Shown here: in pieces, positions 1 to 8,256 of the stretch | Layout of the letters: every line of letters begins with the position of its first letter | Numbering within the stretch: the stretch's first letter is position 1 | Assembly: GCA_947589705.1 (NCBI GenBank) | Contig: CANQCO010000010.1 | Location: 1 to 34,975, forward strand | Source: Candidatus Gastranaerophilales bacterium | GTDB taxonomy: Bacteria; Cyanobacteriota; Vampirovibrionia; Gastranaerophilales; Gastranaerophilaceae | Direction: 5' to 3' | DNA length: 34,975 nucleotides | The notes under the pieces: generated by a model | The model's input: the letters and a program-made list of their open reading frames with translations, nothing else | What the model was told of the DNA's origin: nothing | The model's database searches: none | Translations under genes and position numbers: made by a program

Positions 1-2
1 GT

Positions 3-1367
3 GCCATAAAGGCTGTAAGAAATTTTAATGACAAATATTCTGTAAGATATAGGGCGACAAAAGCGGATTCATTTAAAAAAGGCGGTCGTTCAAACTTAAA
101 TACGGAAGGAAGAACTCTTGATAAAATAAAGGTGGGCAGAATCTCCCAGATGACAGACCCGTCATTGGATGCTGCCCGTCATCAGTTTGAATTAAGAACT
201 CCTTTCGGCAGAATATTATCAGCAGATAAATTGAACCTTCATAATGAAAATGGAGAAATGAAACTGTCAAATCAGCTGCCGCCAAACAGGTGGATATATC
301 CAGTTATAATGGGAGATATGTCAATAGGTGCTGTTTCATGGCGTATGTGGGAAGCAATGGCTATAGCTACTGCATATTTAAATGAAGTTATGGGTTTGCC
401 TGTCAGAATGTGTACGGGAGAAGGCGGAATCCCCGTTAGACTGTTAAAATCAAAATATGTAAAATATATGATTTTACAAATTGCTTCAGGACACTTTGGG
501 TGGAACAGAATAATTCAGGCGATGCCTGATATGATAGAAGACCCTGCAGGTATACTTATAAAAATTGGGCAAGGCGCAAAACCCGGTGACGGCGGACTTT
601 TAATGGCAAGTAAAGTGGCAAGGTACGTGCAGGAGATAAGAGGAGTGCCAAGAGCTGACCTGTTAAGTCCTCCTACACATCAGGGGTTATATTCAATTGA
701 AGAGAGCGTTCAGAAGATGTTTTTATCAATGAATGCCGCATTTAATTTCAAAGTTCCGGTTGCAATAAAAGTAGCTGCTTCTGTTACAAGCGTATCTGTT
801 TATAATAACCTTTTAAGAGATCCTTATAATATCGTGGGCGGTTTCTTTATAGATGGCTTAGCAGCAGGTACGGGCGCTGCGCATGAAATATCTTTAAACC
901 ATACTGGTCACCCCATTACATCAAAATTAAGAGACTGCTATCTGGCAGCGGTTCATCAGGGAAGGCAGGGCGAAATTCCTTTATTTGCAGGCGGCGGTCT
1001 CGGTCAGACGGGAAGCTTTGCCGCTGATGCGTTTAAACTTATTTGCCTTGGAGCAAACGGTGTTTTTACAGGAAGAATGCTTCTTGAAATTGCAGGATGT
1101 ATAGGAAATGATACGGGTAAATGTAACGCTTGTAATTCAGGACTTTGTCCGGCAGGAATTGCTACTCAGGATTTGTGTTTGACAAAAAGGCTTGATATTG
1201 ACGCAGTTGCACAAAATATTGTTAATTATTTTATTGCAACCGATATTGAACTTAAAAAGCTCATGGGACCTGTCGGGAACTCGACACTTCCTATAGGAAG
1301 GTCCGACGCTCTTATAACTGTTGATAAGCACGTTGCAAACAGGCTTGATATTCAATATGTATGTTAA
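3..1367 (+). CDS. Glutamate synthase, FMN/Fe-S-binding central (GltB2-type) domain protein; 5' truncated by window edge
   Basis: Reading frame is open back to the first bases of the window (AIKAVRNFNDKYSVRYRATKADSFKKGGRSNLNTEGRTLDKIKVGRISQ...), so the listed ATG at 132 is not the true start. Glutamate synthase motifs: AIKVAASVTSVSVYNNLL, GGGLGQTGSFAADAFKLICLGANGVFTGRMLLEIAGCIGNDTGKCNACNSGLCPAGIATQD. Confidence 0.9.
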   Translation, partial: AIKAVRNFNDKYSVRYRATKADSFKKGGRSNLNTEGRTLDKIKVGRISQMTDPSLDAARHQFELRTPFGRILSADKLNLHNENGEMKLSNQLPPNRWIYPVIMGDMSIGAVSWRMWEAMAIATAYLNEVMGLPVRMCTGEGGIPVRLLKSKYVKYMILQIASGHFGWNRIIQAMPDMIEDPAGILIKIGQGAKPGDGGLLMASKVARYVQEIRGVPRADLLSPPTHQGLYSIEESVQKMFLSMNAAFNFKVPVAIKVAASVTSVSVYNNLLRDPYNIVGGFFIDGLAAGTGAAHEISLNHTGHPITSKLRDCYLAAVHQGRQGEIPLFAGGGLGQTGSFAADAFKLICLGANGVFTGRMLLEIAGCIGNDTGKCNACNSGLCPAGIATQDLCLTKRLDIDAVAQNIVNYFIATDIELKKLMGPVGNSTLPIGRSDALITVDKHVANRLDIQYVC

Positions 1368-1382
1368 TTTTGGAATATAATT

Positions 1383-2459
1383 ATGAAAAATGAAACGGTA
1401 AAAATACAAACTCTAACAGATAATAAAAGGATGTCTACTCAGGAACTCCTGCAATTAATTAATTCTAAAATTGATGAAGGGTATACTGATTTTGATATTG
1501 AAGCATGCGGTCAGCATAATATAGGCGGTTCTTCCTGGGCTTGTGACAAGGTTTCTTCTTTGAATTTTAAAGTTACAAATCCGGGGCAAAGGGTTGGTGC
1601 TATGGCGCTTCCCCATACAAATATATATGTTGAAGGTTCAGCTCCTGCTGATGTGGGTTGGTTAAATTCAGGTGCAACTATAGTCGTAAATGGTGACTGC
1701 GGTGATACTGCAGCACATTGCGCCGCTGGCGGTAAAATATATGTATCGGGCAGAGTAGGAACACGTTCAGGCGCTCTTATGAAACATGACCCTAAATTTG
1801 AACTGCCTGAGTTTTGGGTTCTTAAAAATACCGGGTCATTTTCGTTTGAATTTATGGGCGGCGGTATCGGTGTTATTTGCGGTTGGGATTGTGAAGGATA
1901 TGAGTCTGTTCTTGGTAACCGTTCTTGTGTTGGTATGGTAGGAGGTACCATATATGTTCGAGGTAATATTTTAAATGTCGCCAATTGTGTTAAAATTGAA
2001 AATCTTGATGATAATGATATAGAATTTTTGAAAAACGGTTTAAAAGATTTTTTAAAGAAAATTAATCATGATGACTTATATGATAAATTAATTAATTTTC
2101 AAGAATGGAAAAAGATAATTCCGCTTCCTTCTAGTGTAAAAGAAAAAAGAATAACAGCTGCCGAATTCAGAAAAAATAACTGGATTGAAGGCGGTATTTT
2201 TGGTGATTTTATTCATGATGATTTTAAAGTTTTTCCGATGCCTGCTGTTGGAGAAGGCAGGGTCAGAATTCCTAAGTGGAATAGTGATAACTGTATTGAT
2301 TGCAAGGTATGTTTAAATAACTGTCCTAATAGTGCTATAGTAGAAAATAATAAATTATACTCTGCCTGTGATGATAAATGTATTGGCTGTGGTATTTGCG
2401 CCGCAGTATGTCCTAAAAAATGCTGGGAAATGGTTTCTAACAGACGCGAAATTGATTAA
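1383..2459 (+). CDS. Glutamate synthase GXGXG (GltB3-type) domain fused to a C-terminal 2x[4Fe-4S] ferredoxin domain
   Basis: GXGXG beta-helix motifs (DVGWLNSGATIVVNGDCGDTAAHCAAGGKIYVSGRVGTRSG; GNRSCVGMVGGTIYVRG) and C-terminal CIDCKVCLNNCPNSA / CIGCGICAAVCPKKC clusters; directly follows GltB2. Confidence 0.88.
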   Translation: MKNETVKIQTLTDNKRMSTQELLQLINSKIDEGYTDFDIEACGQHNIGGSSWACDKVSSLNFKVTNPGQRVGAMALPHTNIYVEGSAPADVGWLNSGATIVVNGDCGDTAAHCAAGGKIYVSGRVGTRSGALMKHDPKFELPEFWVLKNTGSFSFEFMGGGIGVICGWDCEGYESVLGNRSCVGMVGGTIYVRGNILNVANCVKIENLDDNDIEFLKNGLKDFLKKINHDDLYDKLINFQEWKKIIPLPSSVKEKRITAAEFRKNNWIEGGIFGDFIHDDFKVFPMPAVGEGRVRIPKWNSDNCIDCKVCLNNCPNSAIVENNKLYSACDDKCIGCGICAAVCPKKCWEMVSNRREID

Positions 2460-2486
2460 AAATTTTCTTTTGTATTAAATTATGTA

Positions 2487-2525
2487 AAAAACTTTAATTT
2501 TAATATTTTAAAAATTAAAGTTTTT
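2487..2525 (+). terminator. Long perfect hairpin, probable intrinsic terminator after glutamate synthase
   Basis: Perfect 15-bp inverted repeat AAAAACTTTAATTTT / AAAATTAAAGTTTTT with 9-nt loop AATATTTTA, ending in a T-run. Confidence 0.65.
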
Positions 2526-2571
2526 AAGTTATGTGTCGATAAAACTTTTAGTATGAATAAAGGAGTGTTAT

Positions 2572-3669
2572 ATGGATATTAATTCTTTAGTATCAAAATA
2601 TTTAGAAAATCATACTGAAGTTGATAGAAGTAAGATTGGCGATGCTCTAGAAAATTTACGTTTTTTAGCAGGTGAGAATAGATCTCGTGAGTCTATTTTT
2701 AGCTTTGACGATGAAAATACAGCTGTTTCTAAAACTGATTTTGTTAATATTATGTGTGACGTTACCGGAAAATCTCCTGAGGAAATCCAAGAGGATGTGA
2801 GCATACTATTTGATATTTTAAATTATGAAGAAGATGGTAATGATACTTTATCAAAAGAAGAAATGTCTATATTTAATGATAGTAAAGCTAACGGAATTTC
2901 AACTTTTAGAATTTGGGATAAATTATTTGGTTACGATGAAGAAGAAATTGATAAGTATTTGAATGATGAATCAGACTCGTCATCAACAGATTCTACGTCA
3001 GATTCATCATCGACAGATGCTACAACATCGACGCCATCAACAGATTCTTCTCAAACTCCGACCGATACAACAGAAGGAACCGGTCAAGAATCTGATAGTA
3101 GTGATGCTTCTGAAAATGAATTAACTCAAGCTTCTATAAGTGATAGAATTGCGAAAATAGAAGCAAATAAATTATATAATGCTATGGAACGTCTTGGTAC
3201 TGATGAAAGTACTGTCAGTGCTGTATTAAAAGAAAGTAATTATACTCCTGCTGATATAGTTAAAATTATGAAGGCATATGAATCACAATATGGGAAATCT
3301 TTAATGAAAGATATACAAGAAGATTATTCCGGTGCTGCAGAAACTGATCTTAGAAATTTATTATATAAGTCTGCTGAAATAATAGCTTATAACGCATTAG
3401 GTTGGAATTCCCCAGATGATATACCTGAAGATATAGTTCTAAAAACATCAGAATTGTATAATTCCTTAAGTTCTTTTAATTATGCATCTGGAATGCAAAA
3501 ATTTAATTCCTTAAATAAGAATGAAATGGCTCAGGTTATTATTGCTTATGAAATGTTATATGGTGATGACAATGCAATGGATACAATAACTCAAGGCAAA
3601 CATTATTATGGTGCTGAAGATACATATGTAAATAATATAATTAATTCATTACTAAGTTTGTGTCCTTAA
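2572..3669 (+). CDS. Hypothetical protein: EF-hand-like loop, Ser/Thr/Asp-rich linker, C-terminal annexin-like repeat(s)
   Basis: RBS AAGGAG before ATG. EF-hand-like EEDGNDTLSKEE. Annexin-repeat-like LYNAMERLGTDESTVSAVLKESNYTPADIVKIMKAYESQYGKSLMKDIQEDYSGAAETDLRNLLY. Confidence 0.8.
   Translation: MDINSLVSKYLENHTEVDRSKIGDALENLRFLAGENRSRESIFSFDDENTAVSKTDFVNIMCDVTGKSPEEIQEDVSILFDILNYEEDGNDTLSKEEMSIFNDSKANGISTFRIWDKLFGYDEEEIDKYLNDESDSSSTDSTSDSSSTDATTSTPSTDSSQTPTDTTEGTGQESDSSDASENELTQASISDRIAKIEANKLYNAMERLGTDESTVSAVLKESNYTPADIVKIMKAYESQYGKSLMKDIQEDYSGAAETDLRNLLYKSAEIIAYNALGWNSPDDIPEDIVLKTSELYNSLSSFNYASGMQKFNSLNKNEMAQVIIAYEMLYGDDNAMDTITQGKHYYGAEDTYVNNIINSLLSLCP
2971..3024 (+). repeat. 27-bp tandem repeat (2 diverged copies) coding SDSSSTDST/SDSSSTDAT linker
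   Basis: TCAGACTCGTCATCAACAGATTCTACG followed by TCAGATTCATCATCGACAGATGCTACA. Confidence 0.8.
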
Positions 3670-3965
3670 TATGCTCATTTTGGTTAAAATTGTCCGAGTA
3701 AATTTTTACGATAAGTCGAATGTGTTACAAAGCGAAGCACTGCAACGTAGTGAGGATGACTGAGCCTGTATGCGTTAGCTGAGTAAAAATTTGCGAGTGG
3801 CGTTTTGAAAAGGTGAGCAACTTTACGGTTGCGAGGAGCGAAATTACGGACGAACGAAGTTCGGTAAGCGAGGTTGGAAGCGAGTCAAGGCGATAGCCGA
3901 AGGAGCGACAAGACCGAGCGTAAAGTAATTTCAAGACAGCAAGCGTAATGTTGCGACACTAGATT
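3670..3965. repeat. GCGA-rich non-coding element composed of serial mini-hairpins
   Basis: Compositionally distinct from the AT-rich surroundings; about nine GCGA words. Mini-hairpins: GCGAAGC (3732-3738), CACTGC-AAC-GTAGTG (3738-3752), GCAAC-TTTACG-GTTGC (3817-3832), CGAAC-GAA-GTTCG (3851-3863), GGC-GATA-GCC (3889-3898), CC-GAA-GG (3897-3903). Exact boundaries uncertain. Confidence 0.55.
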
Positions 3966-5513
3966 AAATTTTATATCTGTGTCAAATTTAGTTTTGTTGT
4001 AATAATCATCAGAAATTTCCGGCATAATATAGTTTTGTTTCAATTTATCAGCGGGAACAAATACACCAGTAATATTATTTTCAAAGACTAAAGCCCAGTC
4101 TTTGTGATTAAGTATTTTTTTATAAACCGGATATTCTTTTTCAAGTATTATAACGTCTGTTTTATTATCTCTTATTATTTTGTACCAGTCATTTTTTACA
4201 AGATGAAAATCTTTTAATTGTAAAAGAAGTTTAGGATTATATACTTCCTCGTATCTTCCGTCCATTACAACTAAATTATTGGGATATAATTTATATTCGG
4301 CATAACTGCCCCAATCAAAATTGATAAATAAATTACCTTTTAAGTTGTTTATTTTTACAAATTCAACTGCAAATCTCGGATATTTCGTTTTCGTTATTTT
4401 TATTTCTTTATTTTTATTTAACAAAGGTGGAAGTGAAAGCATAACTAAAAGTATATATACAATTATCTCTTTTAATAAAATAAAACTTTTAATCGTTTCT
4501 TCATTTTTTATTCCTAATTTTTTTCTTATAAATGCAATCAAAGAATTAAACAACCAATAAAATTCATCATATAAAAGAGTACCTGCTGTAAAGATAAAGA
4601 AAGCCTGATGGCGTACTTTCATAACTGAAAGAATTGTTACGGTTAAAAGTATTAATATTTTTGTTTTATCAAGTTTTTCGTATTTTATTTTATTTTTAAT
4701 TAAATAAGTCAGAGCTGAAATTAGCATAATAATTAGATAAAATTTATAATACATATAAATTTTAAAAACTTTAGGATGAAAAGGGCTTACCCATTCAGAG
4801 ATGTATTCTCGATTCATTAATGCTGCAGAGAATAGAAATTTAACATAACCTATCCCGTATGGGTTGATAAATAATCCAAATATACAGCCAATAAGAGTAT
4901 AAATATAATTTTTTATCTGTTTTTTATTTAAGTATTCACCAATAATATAAATTAATATAAGTCCCAAGCCGCTAACACAACCGCCGTGAATATTTGCCCA
5001 TAAAACCATTAAAAACGGAAGTATAATTAAATATCTGTTGTCTGTATGTCTTGCTTTTTCAAGAATATATAAAAATATTGAAAAGAACAGGCACGTAAAT
5101 AATAAACATCTTATTGTTGCTCCTAATGTATTATATACGGCAAAAAACATTATTGCATAATATAAAATGTTATATGAAACGGTTGATTTTGGATTTCTTA
5201 ACTCAACTGTTTTATAGCACATTAATATTGTTAAAGATATTAACATGCCTTTTAAAATTATAAGTCCGGAATCTCCAAAGTATTTTAGTGCAAGATAAAA
5301 GAATATACTGGCTCCCCATTCGTGGTCATACCAAATATGAGTCGGCATATAAGATAAGAAATCATATTTGATAACAGAAAGTGTTTCAACAATATGCTGA
5401 CCTGCTATAAGCCTTGCCCACAAATCTAAATCAGGAATATTTACTATACAGGTCATTCCTGTACAAAATATAACTAATACAATTATAAATAAATACTTAT
5501 AAAAAATTCCCAT
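3885..5513 (-). CDS. Polytopic membrane protein, possibly GT-C glycosyltransferase-like
   Basis: Many hydrophobic segments; motifs WYDHEWGASIF, LWANIHGGCVSGLGL, INPYGIGYVKF. C-terminal ~22 residues (SQHYACCLEITLRSVLSLLRLSP) are read from the GCGA-rich element. Confidence 0.75.
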   Translation of the reverse strand: MGIFYKYLFIIVLVIFCTGMTCIVNIPDLDLWARLIAGQHIVETLSVIKYDFLSYMPTHIWYDHEWGASIFFYLALKYFGDSGLIILKGMLISLTILMCYKTVELRNPKSTVSYNILYYAIMFFAVYNTLGATIRCLLFTCLFFSIFLYILEKARHTDNRYLIILPFLMVLWANIHGGCVSGLGLILIYIIGEYLNKKQIKNYIYTLIGCIFGLFINPYGIGYVKFLFSAALMNREYISEWVSPFHPKVFKIYMYYKFYLIIMLISALTYLIKNKIKYEKLDKTKILILLTVTILSVMKVRHQAFFIFTAGTLLYDEFYWLFNSLIAFIRKKLGIKNEETIKSFILLKEIIVYILLVMLSLPPLLNKNKEIKITKTKYPRFAVEFVKINNLKGNLFINFDWGSYAEYKLYPNNLVVMDGRYEEVYNPKLLLQLKDFHLVKNDWYKIIRDNKTDVIILEKEYPVYKKILNHKDWALVFENNITGVFVPADKLKQNYIMPEISDDYYNKTKFDTDIKFNLVSQHYACCLEITLRSVLSLLRLSP

Positions 5514-5518
5514 TATTT

Positions 5519-6124
5519 TTAATTTTTAAATTTTAGGACAACGATTGCATCTTTTTCTATTGACAGGTCATTACCTTTTTCAATATAAGTTAAAGGTGTG
5601 CTTTCATATAAATTATGACCGGCAGATTGCAGTCTGTTTTGATCGGGATTTGGTTTTATTAATCCTTTTGATACCGCAATTGCTTGTGAAAAACCAGGAA
5701 TCTTTAATATATGTCCTGTTATACTTATTCCTACAGTTTTTGCTAATTCTTTTTTATCTTTTTTTTCTGATAACCTTAATGTTCCTCTAATATTTTTATC
5801 ATTATCATCTTCATAAATGTCATCTTTTGATGGTATTGAATGGTTAATAAGCTTTATTTTTAGATATCCGTTCCGCTTACCTCTTTTGGGGTTTCTATAT
5901 TCTTGAATTTCTACTATTAAATCTGAATTTTTTTCAACTGCTAAGGTTTTTGTAACATTATATGTATCTAGAGCCCTGACAGATATTTGTTTATTTTGAC
6001 TGCACAGTTCAGCAGTGCTGTGTTCATTTGTTGATACTGCATATACTTTATTAATTACCGCATTTGCTTCGGCAAATATAGGTATAAATGCTATACAAAG
6101 CAGTAAAACTATTACTTTTTTCAT
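5519..6124 (-). CDS. Hypothetical secreted protein (signal peptide)
   Basis: N-terminal MKKVIVLLLCIAFIPIFAEANA signal peptide; 5 nt from the downstream membrane protein gene. Confidence 0.75.
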   Translation of the reverse strand: MKKVIVLLLCIAFIPIFAEANAVINKVYAVSTNEHSTAELCSQNKQISVRALDTYNVTKTLAVEKNSDLIVEIQEYRNPKRGKRNGYLKIKLINHSIPSKDDIYEDDNDKNIRGTLRLSEKKDKKELAKTVGISITGHILKIPGFSQAIAVSKGLIKPNPDQNRLQSAGHNLYESTPLTYIEKGNDLSIEKDAIVVLKFKN

Positions 6125-6170
6125 ATTTCCTCCCTTATCCTTTGATTATAGCATTTTTTTAGTATAAAAA

Positions 6171-6193
6171 AAAGGAAGCTAAAAGCTTCCTTT
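6171..6193 (-). terminator. Intrinsic terminator for the 6192-6668 gene
   Basis: AAAGGAAGCT-AAA-AGCTTCCTTT hairpin, with an A-run on + (T-run on - strand) on the distal side. Confidence 0.75.
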
Positions 6194-6668
6194 ATTTGAT
6201 TGTTAATCTTTTAATAATATTGATTTCTTTCATCTTTCCCGTATTCTTTAATATTTTTAAAGGACTAATCCTTCCTACATCTTTGCGCCATTGTTTCATG
6301 AAGTTTTTATTTTTCATAAGTTTTTTAACTTCTTCTACATTGTTTCTAAATACAATGGCTTTTTTAAGAACATCCTTTATGTATCCGATATCCCTTTCTT
6401 CTACAGCTTTTTTGTAATTCCCGTATAATTTTTCCTGATAATTTCCTGTATTTTTGTGAACACCTCTTTTCCCTGTATCGGTTATTACATAAAATTCCTT
6501 TTCATTTATGTTGTAATCTTTGTTAATACTGATTAATTCTATTGTTTTCAACGGTTCTTTTTTTAAATTGTTTAAACTATTAAAGTTTTCGTTATTTAAT
6601 ATTTCAGAAATAAGACATTCAGTGTTAACTATTTCATCAATTTTTGTATCTATATATTTAACTGACAT
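6192..6668 (-). CDS. Hypothetical protein, 158 aa
   Basis: Complete ORF preceded by AAGGAGAAAAAG on the - strand; terminator at 3' end. Confidence 0.7.
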   Translation of the reverse strand: MSVKYIDTKIDEIVNTECLISEILNNENFNSLNNLKKEPLKTIELISINKDYNINEKEFYVITDTGKRGVHKNTGNYQEKLYGNYKKAVEERDIGYIKDVLKKAIVFRNNVEEVKKLMKNKNFMKQWRKDVGRISPLKILKNTGKMKEINIIKRLTIK

Positions 6669-6784
6669 TTTGTCTTTTTCTCCTTATAAGCTTATATATT
6701 TATATATCGGATATGAATGTTTTTTCTTTAATATTTTTCTTCTTTTTTTTATATAATTTAATAAAACTTAATAATTATAAAAAG

Positions 6785-6812
6785 TTGAGCAATTATAGAT
6801 AAAATATATACT
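6785..6812 (+). promoter_or_regulatory. Putative sigma70-type promoter for micro-ORF 6841-6909
   Basis: TTGAGC (6785-6790), 16-nt spacer, TATACT (6807-6812). Confidence 0.4.
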
Positions 6813-6840
6813 TTATATATATAGAAGAATTGAGGTAAAT

Positions 6841-6909
6841 ATGGCAGCATTATTAAATTTTTTATATAGAAGAAAACGTTTTACAGCATTTGTATTTGTT
6901 AATATATAA
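6841..6909 (+). CDS. Putative 22-aa micropeptide MAALLNFLYRRKRFTAFVFVNI
   Basis: ATG at 6841 with GAGGT SD 4 nt upstream and promoter-like sequence; TAA at 6907-6909. Below the ORF-track size cutoff. Confidence 0.35.
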   Translation: MAALLNFLYRRKRFTAFVFVNI

Positions 6910-6963
6910 TCTAATGCAATGTTCTACCACAGACAGACTTTAAATTACATTTGTTCAGATAAT

Positions 6964-8256
6964 TTAATATGGATATATGATAAAAAATATTATTGATATA
7001 AGACAAAGAATCCATTGGATAATATTTGTGTCGTGTCTTTTTGAGCATAGTAATTTAATTATCGGGTAAATTAAAAAACCGGTCATTATACCTGTACCAA
7101 TATTATAAGTAAGAACCATGGCGGATATGGTAAAAATTGCAGGAGCAAACTCGGATATATCATCATAATTCAAATGTCTAAATGCTGAAATCATTAAAAT
7201 TCCAACGTAAATTAGAGCAGGTGCATAAGCATAAGAAGGAATAATCATTATTACGGGGGTAAATATTAATCCGATAAGAAAGAGAATTCCTGTAGTAATA
7301 GAGCTAATGCCTGTTTTTCCGCCAGCTTTTATCCCTGTCATTGAATCTAAATAAGTGCCTGAGGTTGTTGTTCCGAATATGGGTGATATTATTACTGCAA
7401 TAGAATCGGAAATCATAGTTTTTTTCAGATTTGTATTTTTTAATCCGCTGTTATACTCAAGACTTACGATAGCTCCTGAGGTATCTATATTTATAAGTAA
7501 AAATAGTACAAAAAACAGGGAAATAAAATTTTTATTAAGTATTGAAGAAAAATCAAACTGCATAAAAGAAGATGACATGCTGTTTGGAATAGAAATTAAA
7601 CTATAAGGCAGTGTTACATCTTTTATCAGAACTCCTATGAGGGTTGTTATTACAATTGCTATTAGTACTGCGGTTTTTATTCCTTTATTTACCAGTATTA
7701 TAATTAATGAAAAACAAATAATACCAAGAATAATATGCGGATTTGTATAATTACCGGCTTGAATAGGAATGGAATTTTGTGTAAAAGAGACTATACCTAT
7801 ATCTTTAAGAGCAATAAATATAAAAAATAAACCAAGTCCGATACAAAATGCCAATTTAATTGAATCGGGAATCTTATTAACGAGGTATTCTCTGATATTA
7901 AAAATTGTCATTAATAATAAAGCGATACCGCATATAAATATAGCGGAAAATACTGTTTTAATCGAAAATCCGTTAATATTTACAAGAGTATATGCAATAA
8001 AAGCAGTTTCCCCTAAAAAAGGTGCAGTAGCATAAGGCTTATTGGCAATTAATCCCATTAATAAACTGCATATAAATACAACAATACCCAGAGCTGTAAT
8101 AGATGCGCCTAAGTCCATTCCTGCTGTTTCAAGTAATTTAGGGCTTAGAACGAATAAATATGACATCGTAAAAAAAGTGGTTACACCTGCTAAAATTTCT
8201 GTTTTTATTGTGGTTTTATTCTCTTTTAATTTAAATATTTTTTCTATAAATTCCAT
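6964..8256 (-). CDS. AzgA/NCS2-type purine (guanine/hypoxanthine) permease family protein
   Basis: TTIKTEILAGVTTFFTMSYLFVLSPKLL, NKPYATAPFLGETAFIAYTL, GTTTSGTYLDSMTGIKAGGKTGISSITTGILFL typical of AzgA/PbuG permeases. Confidence 0.88.
   Translation of the reverse strand: MEFIEKIFKLKENKTTIKTEILAGVTTFFTMSYLFVLSPKLLETAGMDLGASITALGIVVFICSLLMGLIANKPYATAPFLGETAFIAYTLVNINGFSIKTVFSAIFICGIALLLMTIFNIREYLVNKIPDSIKLAFCIGLGLFFIFIALKDIGIVSFTQNSIPIQAGNYTNPHIILGIICFSLIIILVNKGIKTAVLIAIVITTLIGVLIKDVTLPYSLISIPNSMSSSFMQFDFSSILNKNFISLFFVLFLLINIDTSGAIVSLEYNSGLKNTNLKKTMISDSIAVIISPIFGTTTSGTYLDSMTGIKAGGKTGISSITTGILFLIGLIFTPVIMIIPSYAYAPALIYVGILMISAFRHLNYDDISEFAPAIFTISAMVLTYNIGTGIMTGFLIYPIIKLLCSKRHDTNIIQWILCLISIIFFIIYPY

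Noticed and set aside
1511-1984. 157-aa minus-strand ORF inside the GXGXG gene
   Set aside because: Antisense shadow of a strongly conserved coding region; Pro/Thr-rich composition is an artefact of codon complement.
2971-3060. Repetitive SDSSSTD DNA considered as a CRISPR or satellite
   Set aside because: Only two 27-bp coding copies in frame; no spacers; simple linker repeat.
3725-3934. 69-aa minus-strand ORF in the GCGA-rich element
   Set aside because: Spurious translation of a structured non-coding element; no RBS or recognisable protein features.
3670-3965. tRNA or rRNA fragment in the GC-richer element
   Set aside because: No cloverleaf, TTCGANTC arm or rRNA-like core; only short local hairpins.
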